Positions 33,926 through 47,979 of a DNA stretch of 64,000 bases are shown here, piece by piece; within the stretch, counting starts at the first letter, position 1, and every line of letters begins with the position of its first letter. The notes under the pieces were generated by a model. That model was not told where the DNA came from, ran no database searches, and saw only the letters and a program-made list of their open reading frames with translations. Made by a program: the position numbers and the translations under genes. Source of the stretch: Diploscapter coronatus (lineage: Eukaryota; Nematoda; Chromadorea; Rhabditida; Rhabditidae); assembly GCA_964036155.1 (NCBI GenBank), contig OZ038423.1:22583249-22647248 (forward strand), in the 5' to 3' direction.

Positions 33926-36111
33926 ATGGAACTTATTGGAATCAAAAGTTGCAACTTCAGAAAATGGAACGAAGCAGGCACTGAGTGGCTGAAGACGGCT
34001 CGAGGCAAGTTCTTCCGAATTGGCATCTTGGGAGGGACTGTCCTGCTCTATCCGGTCGGGTCGATTCTCGTAAATGGACCATTTATCAAATTCGCTTTTC
34101 CTTGGAGGTAGAATTTTTAAAAATAAGTTTCGAGAGCTTTAGATTTGTTCGTAAAATTGATCATTTGGAGTAGAAAATTACGAATTTTGCATAACGATTT
34201 CCGGTTCCTAAGCATAAGTTTAAAAAATACTATATTTGCACTTTTGTCAAACGTTTTAATCGTGTGAATATATTGACTGCACTTGATAGGTAATTTTTAC
34301 ATGAAAATACTATTCAGTTTCTTTAGATTCGACGCCGAGCCTCTGCCGAATTCTCTGGCAGAAATCGCGAAGGAAGAATACGAACGATTTCTGGAAAAGG
34401 AGAAACGGCTTCCGAAAGATACGGTCGTCAGGAACTACGTTCAGAAACATTTAGGTGGGTAAAACTATTTTCAATTTCTAAAAGTGATGTTTCGAAAAAT
34501 TGTTAGTTCTCGAAAGTTTTCAACGCCATTGCTACAGTTGTATCAAATTAAATTTGCTGCCGGTCTTTCATCTCGAGGAAAGTAATTAGTACTTTTGCAA
34601 TGAAGAAAAATGGTACGGGACAAAAGTATTAATAGTCTAAAATTGCAGACAATTTCGAGAGTATCTCCCGCGGCTCTCTGGGTGTTCGATTCGGTCTTTG
34701 CAACGCTTTGCCCTGCTTCGCTCGATTTAAGAATCAAGATGAGGCCTATCAATATCTCAAGTAGTTTTTTTTTCTTTCGAAGATAATTTTTGACTTCAGG
34801 AAGAACTACCCGAAATCGCTAAAATGTCTGGGCGAAGACGTCGAAATTCAATGGGATACCCCGATAGGACAAGAGCTCGTCGAGAGTCTGACGCTCTCGG
34901 AAAATGTGAGCTTTTATTTTCAATTATTCGCTATCATCATTTCTTCCATCATTAGACGATTCCTGTTTAGTTGTCCCAAATCATTCTGAAACGTATTGAA
35001 ATATTCATTTAGAAATTTTTAAAATCTTCACTTTCAACTGTGGCAGCAGTGTGAACCTGAGTTGAAAATCTTTGAAACTTACTTTTTGAATAGATAAAAA
35101 TTTTCAGGCCCTTCGCTTCTTGCTGCTCCGCAACCTGTACGCATCCGAGGGCTACAATGCGATGGCCGGTCGAGGCATCACCTGGGCCACGTTCAGTGCC
35201 TTTAGTTGCCTCTTCACCTACTTTCTGCATACGGTAGATTTTACATCTTCTTTTATTTTTGTTTAATTTCAATTTAATGACTGCCTAAAGAATATATTAC
35301 TTATCCCAAATCATTCTCAAATAAGCTGAAGTTTGAAAACGTATCAACATTTTCTTTATTTTTTTAAAGTGATCAACTATTACAGGCACTGGGAAAATTC
35401 CAAATGCTTGAAATTTGAGATCTTTTTGAAACGTACATTTTTAAAAATTTCATTTTCAGTCGCGAATAGGCGGCTCAACGGCGATGTCGTTCCTCGTGAC
35501 CTACGCGATTTGCACCTGCATGGCCTTGTATGGCAGTCAGGAATGGAACAAATTATACAGGTAAGAAGTTTCTAACAGTATTTTCATGATTTACGCATTT
35601 ATTCGATGTTACATTTAATTTTTTCTTAACTTTAAAGATCTACATATTTGTGATTCTATAGGCCTGAAACTTTTCTTGAGTTTTCCAGGTACATAACAGG
35701 CATCCACGCCGATAACGTCTCTGCGAAAACCTCATTCGAGCACTGTGAGGGTGGCAAGGAATATTACTGGAAAATGCTCAAGATAAATCGGTACAATTTT
35801 TTATCTTTCGTAAAACATTTTAAAAACTCAAAGCTACAGAATTATTTACAATTAGCTAATTTTTCTAGACTAGAGAAACACGAAAAGGAAGCTTTTTTCG
35901 ATTTTTATTTGTACTAAAAACTCCGAATAAATCAATATTTATTTTTTGCAGAATTTTCCGCGACCTGCACCCGCACCTGTACACTCAGATCAAAGTGACG
36001 GGTGACATTCGCGACATCGACATCCCAATTCTGACGCGGTACGACCATCTCAAGGATCTCAAAGAGGAGGACGATCAACTCAAACCTGTCCTTGAGGGAG
36101 ATGATTTTTAG
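33926..36111 (+). CDS. TMEM177-like protein, copy 2
   Basis: Eight exons give about 330 residues. ATG 33926 (MELIGIKSCNFRKWNEAGTE), hydrophobic segment RIGILGGTVLLYPVGSILV, then SISRGSLGVRFGLCNALPCF and ELVESLTLSENALRFLLLRN (compare ASLTLSREAQKFALARE of TMEM177), two transmembrane segments (ITWATFSAFSCLFTYFLHT and STAMSFLVTYAICTCMALYG), then SFEHCEGGKEYYWKMLKINR and LHPHLYTQIKVTGDIRDIDI, which matches the GG.E.Y..LL......LYT..G.I pattern at the TMEM177 C-terminus, ending YDHLKDL. It keeps that C-terminal block more completely than the upstream copy. Probably mitochondrial inner membrane, cytochrome oxidase assembly, by family. The gap to the upstream copy is 636 bases. Confidence 0.7.
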
Positions 36112-37054
36112 GGTTACAAGATTTTTTCTAGAATTTGTTGATAAGTTTCAACACTTCGGGGTCTGAAAGGAGAAAATAGTCGAGAGTAATATGATAGTTA
36201 GCTGATTCTTTTACCAAATATACATTTTAAAATAATCGACAAATTTTCGAAAATGCCAATGTCCAAAGTTAGTCAAGTCTTTCCAATGGTATGTCACGAA
36301 AAATGATTTATTAGCGAAGGCTTAAAACGTGTTTCAAAAATAACTCAAAGCTACTATGGAAAAAAGTTTCTCCAGAACGAAGAAGTCGAACAATGGGAAA
36401 TTTTAAATGGAACCAAAGCATTGGCTTTAGAGAATCTTCCTCGAATGACCCCGAAATGTGTGAAGCATGAATTCGGCATTTTTATTTATGATGACGCGCT
36501 ATTTGCGAGAATCTAGTTTTCTCTTTCTTTGGCATGAGGCTAGGAAGCGAAATAGCCAATGATGTTTCGTTACACCCAAACTCGATTCTTGTGAATGGCA
36601 AAACCCGAACAACAATTAGCGAGGAAACTTCATATCACGGAGAAATAGCATAGAAAAGGAAGAATAACAATAGTGCTATTCGAAGTGATGCTTATTGATT
36701 GTTGAATGGGAACTGTTAGGGTAGTGAAATGTTAGCTTATATCGATTTTATGAAGGCTCTAAAATAATGTTAGCCATTCTCTCACCACATTATGAAGAAT
36801 AGGCCTAAAACCGGCTGGTGTAATTTTCGAGCTTTATGTTTTAGCTAGACTTTGTTATTTGTTTTCATTGTTGTAAGAAATGGTTTTGATTTTTGCTCAA
36901 AATACGGTTAGTCACAATCTGACTAATCTACTATGTTTCAGAGACCATAGTAAAGTGGAACTATTTGAACTTTTCAATCCCTTTTGATGAACACGTTGAA
37001 AAACGTTGAAATATTTGATGATTTTCAGATTTCTTTTCTATTTTGAGTTTTCAG
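36112..37054. other. Intergenic, nothing recognised
   Basis: Spacer between the second TMEM177-like gene and TMEM144. It ends with two successive acceptors (ATTTTCAG at about 37021-37028 and GAGTTTTCAG at 37045-37054), the second joined directly to the ATG. GTTTCAAA occurs at about 36332. Confidence 0.35.
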
Positions 37055-40032
<2,978 letters not shown>

Positions 40033-40515
40033 TTATCCACCTTCACTTGTGGTTATCGACATGACAGTGAATGATACAGAAATAATTTCACTTTTATCAG
40101 TAATTTATCACATGTACAAGTCCTAGGGGTTACTGTAAGATAACTTTCGAAAAAAAGCCAATTTTTATTTCAAGTGTATAATAGGTAAGATTTTATGAGT
40201 GGTCGAATTTTTAAGACCATTTGTATGTATTTATTCGAAATCGTACAATTTGTGATATGCATAGAAATTTCATGTGGGTGTTTTTAGAACTTTGAATAAA
40301 CAATGTTCATTTTTCAAACAATTTTTGAACAATAACAAAAGATCAATAATTTCAAATTTTCTATATACTAATCTAACCAGCTAATAAATTAATTTTGAAA
40401 AATTCAAAGAACACCTAACCAGAATAATCTTCAACTTTCCGCTTCTTACCGAGGATGTTTCTAGAATTTTCAATCTACTAACCTAACCTTCTAAATCTAA
40501 AAATTCATAAAATAC
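40033..40515. other. Convergent 3' intergenic region
   Basis: Spacer between the 3' ends of TMEM144 (plus) and valyl-tRNA synthetase (minus). It contains AATAAA at about 40294 on the plus strand and AT-rich 3'-UTR-like sequence. No gene is recognised. Confidence 0.4.
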
Positions 40516-43500
40516 CTAGCCATTCGAATTCTTCACCTTTCTACCGTACTCCTCGATAAGTTTTTCGTGTTCCTGCAATTTGAGCCGACTGTTCCCCAGC
40601 CGCTTCAAAGCGTAACGACGACGCTTCTCCATTTCGGCGGTTTTCTGAAATTTTTCATCTTTCAAAAATTAGTGACTTCTCAAAATTTCTTTTTGAATAG
40701 AGAAATCGAACCTTTCCAGCTTCCGAATAATTTTTGATGATACTATCGAATTTCTCGACCTCGCTCTGCTGCTTTTCGACGGATTCCTGGAAAACCTTCA
40801 ATTTCGACGCCAGGAGAGAGTCGTATTCATCGCGAACCGAGTCCTGAAAATTGAAATCTAAAAAATGCTTAAGATTCATGAATCTAAATTTCTTGCCGAA
40901 AGATTAATAATTTCGCTTTTGGACTACTTCTAATAGATTACCAATTTTTAAGCGATAAGTTTCAGAAATATAGATCACCATTAATCTCCGAGGAAAACTC
41001 ATATTTCTACGGCTCGGATAATCTTCATTGGTTAAAATTTTCAAGATGCGTTTCAAAAAACTAGAGAGTATCATCAAATGTATAACCTCAATTCAATTGC
41101 AATAAGTGATTATAAAATAGAATTATAATCGAATCGAAAAGTTAGAAAATGACGTACCTCGATTTTCAGAAACAGAATTCCTTGTCCTCCAGATATCGTG
41201 TAGGGCAGCAGATTTTTGGGCAAGTTTTCGGTCGAATCTTTCGAACTGAGAATTTTCTCGCTGAGTGTCAATTTTCCCCAGTCTTTCAAGACGGGCAGCG
41301 TCTCCGAGAAGCCATCAGGAACGGGATCCGATTGGAGAATTCCTGGAAATAATAATTCTGACATTATCGGAGGCCCTACTTGAATTAATCACGAACTTTT
41401 CTTTCATAAATATGTAAAGCACTTTGGAATTCATTTTTTTAATCTAAAAAAGCAAAGAGCTCGATTGTTTCGCAAAATTTCAATTTTCAATAAAACCATT
41501 TTGAAACATATTTTGTAAGAAAAAATATTTTTACCTTCAAAAGGCATTTGCTTGGTCATCTGGAATCTGCCGCGAATCAGATGGAGCGTCGCGAGGACGT
41601 CGAGCGCGAAATCGACTGATTCCTCGAGATCCACATCGATCAGGTGGGTCAGCATTTTGACCTGAAATGAGGAAAGGTAATCGGGAAATATCACTGAATT
41701 TGTATGAAGGGTAATGAATGAAGATCTTTTCAAATCACGATGGAATAGTCAAAGTATGGGTTATTTTCTTCTAAAAATTAAACTGGTTCTTTAAGAGAAA
41801 GTGTTGATAAAAAACCTTTGAAAGTTTTTCAATAATCAAAAAATACGAAGCTTTCGACGGGAAAAAGTAAAAAGGGTATTATTTTTGAAACATTCTAAAA
41901 TGAAAAATAACCTTGACGAAATCGAAATAGATCGAGCCGGGTTCTCGGTGGAAAATGCGCTCATAGAGGTGTTCCGAGATGAAGGGCATGAAGACAGACA
42001 ATTGGACCAGAGCTGAAAATTTTTCAAAATCAAGTTTGGTATTTTAAAATTTACTCGGTTGCATGACCCTTTGCATAGTCGATCGAATTTCGGAAATCCG
42101 TTTTGCATCGTTCGAACGAAGCGCAGATTTCGTGGCTTCCTAGAAAATTAAAGTTATCAATATGTTTCAGAGAGTTTCATAAACTATTCTTAAAGTTAGT
42201 AAATTTAATTTCGTATGGACAAATAATTCATATTTTCTTCAATAAATTTCAGAAAATTGTGGCTTTAAATGGATTTTGAATAAAAAAGTATTGCGTCGTG
42301 AAGACTCGTAGAAATGCTCAACCCACCACATAAACATCAGACAGTTGCACTTTGATGAAATCGATGAGAGCCTGAAAAGCGTGGTGCATTTCGAATGCAG
42401 ACATTTTCCTGTCGACTTCTTGCAGAGTCGAGGCCATTCGAGACACCAGCCAGCGGTCCTAAAACGATCAAAGTTGGATTACGGTATTCTAATTAGTCCT
42501 TTATCCTATAATAGGTCAAATTTTCAATAAATCCAGGCCATTGTCTATGGCCAAAATGGAAAACTATTTCTTTTTACTTGGTATACTGGATACCTTAAAT
42601 TATAACAAAATCGTTTCGAATATTCGATCTTAAATCTTGAAACATTTTTTAAATCAGAAAACTTACCATAACGTGTTCCGAATCGACATCTTTCATAGTG
42701 GGCGATGCTTCGCAGATTTTTTCGTAGTATAGGCACAAATTCCATATTTTCGCGATGAATTTGGTGCCCTGGAAATTTCTTTTAAATCCCGGAAAAAGAA
42801 AAGAAATAACACATAAAAAACATGTTTTGAAGAAATTGCTTCTTAGAATTACCATTTGATTTAGGTCTAGAAAGCATAAAAAAAGAGGAAAAATACAGGA
42901 GTTCAGAAAAAAAAAAGAGTAAGAGATACCGTATAGGAAAACCGAATGACGTCCATCCTGATGTCGACCTGCTGAGCGTCGTACTTCAGAAGGGCGAATC
43001 GCAGCGAGTCGATGCCCTGAGCGGGAATTCCCTCGGGGTACTCGCTCTTGATGTCGGCTGTCGCCTTCTCTGAAATCCGAAACTTTTTTGATAAGTTTCA
43101 ACAAATTTATATGTCATTTCACAATTTGTTACTTTGATTGACCAATAACGTGTCTTTTTCAGTAAAAAAGTCTAATGCTTCTGAACATTTTGTCGTTTTT
43201 AAATTTTTAAATGTGTTTCAAAAAATCCTAGTGAAATAGGGCAAAAATAATTTTAATCTATCTGCTATTCGATGATTACAGTTTACCTAATCACTTCATT
43301 ATATTCGATAAAAAGAGAATTTGACCTTTCTCCTTAGGTTCTAGCTGGCTTTCATTGACCCTGTCGATCATTTTCTGCTGTTCGATTCCATCGATGATGT
43401 CGTTCGGGTCGATCACATTCCCCAGTGACTTGCTCATTTTCCGACCATTAGCATCTCTGATCAAACCATGCAGAATTATCTGGTTGAAGGGAGAGTGGCC

Positions 43501-46500
43501 GCCGGATAGCCTAAACAAGAATTGAAGATCATTTTGAAATACGTCAATATCAGTTGCTTTGAAGCATACTGACTAAAAGTTTCAACGCTCAAATTCTTCG
43601 GCAAAGGCTAGAAGAAACTCGACAAAAAGCTAAAAAATAAAGAAATGTATAAAAATTTGAAATATAGAAAATATTTTTTTTAAATAAAAAAAAAACCTCT
43701 TCGTAATAGTGAGCATTCTAGCGACCCAGAAGCCGAGAATATCCCAGCCGGTTTCCATCAAATCAACAGGGGGCTTTTGGGAGATGTCGAACGGTTTGTC
43801 TCTGCTCATCCACCCGGCTGACACGAGTGGGATGAGCGAGGAGCTGAAATTAGTTTTTTTTTTTAAATATTTAATCGTTTTCTAGGGAGTCTACTGGTGA
43901 GTGAAAATGGTTCAGAGAGTCATTTTTATCAAACTTATCGAATTAAAAAAACATCTAAGTGTGAAAACTGGTCATTAAGTTGCATCAAATATCGAATAAT
44001 GTGAAATTTTAATGGGGTTTAAACGTCGAAAACTAAACTCAAAGATATCAGCAGATATTGGAAAATATTCGGCCTTTTCCCTTTAGACTCTAACTGACTA
44101 ACTAGTCGAAAATAAATATTCGAAGTTTGCAAATTTTGAAACCGACCTAAACCAGGTGTCCAAAACGTCGCTGTCCTGCCTCACATTTTGAATATCTGTG
44201 CCAAAATGTTGCGCCGCTGACTCGGAATTTTGACCGACGAACCAGCTCTCACTAAAAATATCAAATATGTTCCTGAATTTCCAAACTTAGATAAATATCT
44301 ATATCACTAATGGTAAATCGGGAACTTTGGAAAGAACAAAAAATGAAAGAAAAGATTCTTCGCTAATTAACAATGTGATCGAAAAATAATGCAACAAATT
44401 ACCCATCAACAGTATAGGCAGGAATTCGATGTCCCCACAAAAGTTGTCGACTGAGACACCACGGCTCCGAGTTCGACAGCCAATTTAACAAGGCGGTCTC
44501 GTGGAACGAAGGAGTGATTTTGATCTGAGTTTTTGCGAAGTTAGAAAGGTACGTTTTACAAATTTAGTTAAGAAAAAAGTGAAAATAAATAAGATAATTT
44601 CAGCGAAATTGAAATTTTAATAATAGTAAAAAATCTAAAATCTTGGAGAAAAGTTTTGAGAGATATGGCAAAGAAATAACTTTAGTCAATGTATTTTCAG
44701 TCGTTACAAAAATTATAGAATCGGAAAAGGTTACCTTTCCCTGCTTGATATCGTCGTAGACTTCCTTATCGATATCTACAGTATCCAGAAACCATTGTTT
44801 CATTAATCGTGGCTCGATAATGTCTCCTAAAAATTTCGCTTTCATCAAGGAGTAAGCTCGTTTTTACCTGTTCTGGTACAAACGTTGACCTGCGCTCCGG
44901 AATGCTCCATAATGCCCTGATACGCTCCCTTGGATTTCAGATATTCTAGAACCTGAAATTTAAAATAAAAATGCCGAAAAATGTTTTCACAGAACGTTAG
45001 AAAAGTTCACTTATTTCGTTAAAAGGTGAAAGAAGAAAATAGCAGAGCTTTTCAGAAATAAAAGAAAAAGCCAACCTTTTCCCTAGCTTCAAACCGGTCC
45101 AGTCCATTGAATCCCGGATTCTCCGACTTGATTTTTCCCGATTCGGTCAGACAAAAATTCGATTTCGCGTTTTTGACGGTTCTCTCGATTTCTGTCCAGT
45201 GTCGGGAGGCAATTCGAAAGTCCAGTTGATCGTGGGCGGGAGTCACTTTGACTGCTCCTCAAAAAGATTTTTTTAGAAAAAACTCGGGACAAGAAATATT
45301 TTTTCAGAAAACAAATCTCCGAAGAAATCACCGGTTCCTTTATTCTGTGAAACGGCTTCGTCAGCAACTACCGGAATGAAAAGTCCATCGACTAGAGGGT
45401 GCTCCAAAATTTTGCCGACTAGGTTGGAATATCTTAAAATTTATTTCAATTACATTACGACGTATAGTGAAACTAGCTCATGAATTTTCAATTGAATATG
45501 ATTTTTTGAAGCCTATGAAAAGAGTAATGGCTAAAATTGCTAAAATTAATGAAACAAGAAGGTTTCAACAAATTTCAAACCTAAAAAATTAATTTATGAT
45601 AACATGAAATAGGGTGAATCTCTTGTAACAATTTTCTATACGAATACAAAAATTTTTAAACACATTAAAAAAAACCTCGAATCCTCCGGATGAACGGCAA
45701 TGGCGACGTCGGCAAAGCAGGTTTCTGGTCTGGTTGTTCCGACTTCGATGAACCTGGAAAACGCATTTTGAGAAAACTCGAGGGTTCAGAAATCTAGTAA
45801 CCTCACAACTTGACGAAATAATATGTACGTTTAGGAGATTAGCAAACATGATTATTTGTGTAGACATTTCGAGTTGAGAAATTTCCGACTTATCAAAAAT
45901 TCTAAAGAAAATACCGTACTCTTTGGAATCCCTGACTTTGTACCGAATCCTGTGCATCTGGCCGAATTTGACTCGTCTCTTGACACTACCTCCTTTCGAA
46001 GGCTCAGGGACTAGAAGTTCATCTCCGGGTTGAACTGAGACTCGCTCGACTTCCTTGAAAATATAAGCTTTGAAAAAAGGGTAAAAGAATTTTGGAAGGA
46101 AAAACTCGTAAAGTTAAATAAAAATGTCATTATGATAAAAACAAATTTAAAATTAGTAATCTTTAGAAATTACTGCACTTGGTCAGAAAGTGTGGACTCC
46201 AAAGTTGAACACCAATTGACGATTCTCTCTCCCCGATAAACCAGCTTTTGAGCGTGCAACTCGCAAAATGCACGGTTCACAGCGGCTGAGAAATTCTGCA
46301 AATTTTGAGATTCTGAGGAAAACCTTGAAAAATTTAACCTGATCAAGAGTGTAGTAGCTCTGCTTCCAATTCAACGTGGCGCCAAGTCTTTTGAGTTGTT
46401 CAGTGATAGCTGAAGCGTTTCTGGAAAAGAGCAAGTTTTTTTTCTGGAAGAATAAATAGGTTTCAAGAAAATTCTTTACGATTTCGTCTCTTACAATTCT

Positions 46501-47512
46501 TGTTTTACACTCTTTTCTGTATTTTTACTTGAAAAGATTCATTGAAACATCGGATAGATTTGCTCACAACAATAAGGTCGTCACAAATACGTCTCAAGAT
46601 TCAAGAAATTAGCAAAAATTTGAGTTTTTAATGTGAAACACAGAACCATCTTGAATTGACTAACTTCTGGCTCAATTTAGTGCAAAACTCGATGAATTCC
46701 TCTCTCGTCAAATCAGCCCGAGTCAGTTTTCTCTCATTCCACAGCTCTCGTTCTGCCACCGCCTGAGTCGCGATTCCAGCGTGATCGAAGCCAGGCAACC
46801 AGTGGGCCTGAAAAATTTATTTTTAATTCATCCTTTCTAGATGAAAGCGATCCATGAAACGTTTTTACAAACAGCGAACATAATCCTTGAAATTTTTGGA
46901 ACGTAATTTATTTTAGGCAGATAAAAACATGAATCCTCACAATTGTGCCCTTGATTCGATGATGTCTGCAGAGAGCGTCCTCAAGGACGACTGTCAGAGC
47001 GTGGCCCAGATGCAGTTTGCCTGTCACGTTCGGAGGAGGCAGGATCATTCGAAAGGTTGGCTCTGGAAATTCGACAAAATGTTTCAAAATTATTCAAGTT
47101 TAGGTGAACTTTCAGCTTTATCATTGATGTTGTGGATATCTCAGCAAACTAAATGGGTCATGCTTTTCAGAATGCGTTCTTTTCAAAATAAGCCAAATCG
47201 TAGTCTAGTCTTTCAATTCAATAATAGGTCCTGTTTGTGCTGCAATATAAAACTCCAGTCAAACCAACCCGTATTTCGGTAATTTGCCGCAGCGACCTCC
47301 GTTCGTTGCGCGTAGTTCTGACTGAAGATCGAAATGTCGGGGTCCCTCAAATATGACAGATTGGATTTTGTTGACATCTAGAAAAAAAATCACCAATCTC
47401 ACCTCCCTTTCTCCGCCTTGGAGCAGAAATTCCGAATTCGGACTGGAATCGCCGAGCATTTCGAGGTCGATGGTAAATGAATTCCTGTGGAACCATGCAA
47501 ACAGCGCTGCAT
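40516..47512 (-). CDS. VARS2: Valyl-tRNA synthetase, mitochondrial type
   Basis: About 18 exons. Order along the protein: a short N-terminus [20 protein letters not shown] then [16 protein letters not shown], which looks like a mitochondrial targeting peptide; the class I HIGH-type motif in [22 protein letters not shown]1 editing domain with VGTTRPET and [53 protein letters not shown]; the KMSKS loop in [40 protein letters not shown]; the anticodon-binding helical domain ([20 protein letters not shown]); and a C-terminal coiled coil ending at TAG 40516. Total roughly 900-950 residues. It charges mitochondrial tRNA-Val and edits mischarged Thr, by family knowledge. ATG 47512 sits 6 bases after a TCTTTTGCAG acceptor. 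A cytosolic partner enzyme was not seen. Confidence 0.9.
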
Positions 47513-47979
47513 CCCTTGCTGCAAAAGATAAAAATGAACAAAATCGAAATTTCAAACGAGTTTCAGCCTCGAGTATTGTTAGTTTTCGAAACCAATAGAT
47601 ACTGAAGCTTTTGAAACTATTTCAAGTTCTGAAACCGAATAAAAACTATTCAAAACACGAATAAAATTCGAATTCAGTATTGAAAAATGTAGAGAAACGT
47701 TGATTTTCTTGAAACGTATCATCAAAATCCTGACAATTATCGATAATTAGCATAGCTAATTAACGCGAACAATTTGTTAAAGTCCTGAAAAATTGAAAAG
47801 CTTTTGAAAAGTTTGCGCTGATTTTACAATGGCTCCGCCCAAAATCAAAGCCTTTCGGCAAGTGTTTATCGCTATTGCCCAAATCAATTCGTTTCTCTTC
47901 TCTTTTCCGTCGATAATTACCCTAATTACGTATCTGGAATAATTAATTGCCCTAATTAACTCGGGTTAGTTGCAGGACG
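47513..47979. promoter_or_regulatory. Shared promoter region, VARS2 / BRX1
   Basis: A 467-base gap between divergent start codons. Near BRX1 are two copies of AATTRCCCTAATTA (AATTACCCTAATTA at about 47914 and AATTGCCCTAATTA at about 47946). A GCTCCGCCC GC-box-like word is at 47832, and a palindromic ATTATCGATAAT lies at 47736-47747. ATG 47829 opens a 36-codon frame (MAPPKIKAFRQVFIA) that may be an upstream ORF or an alternative BRX1 first exon. Confidence 0.5.

Noticed and set aside
42649..43104. 151-codon open frame on the minus strand
   Set aside because: It spans two real VARS2 exons and the intron between them; most of its length is in the wrong frame or intronic.
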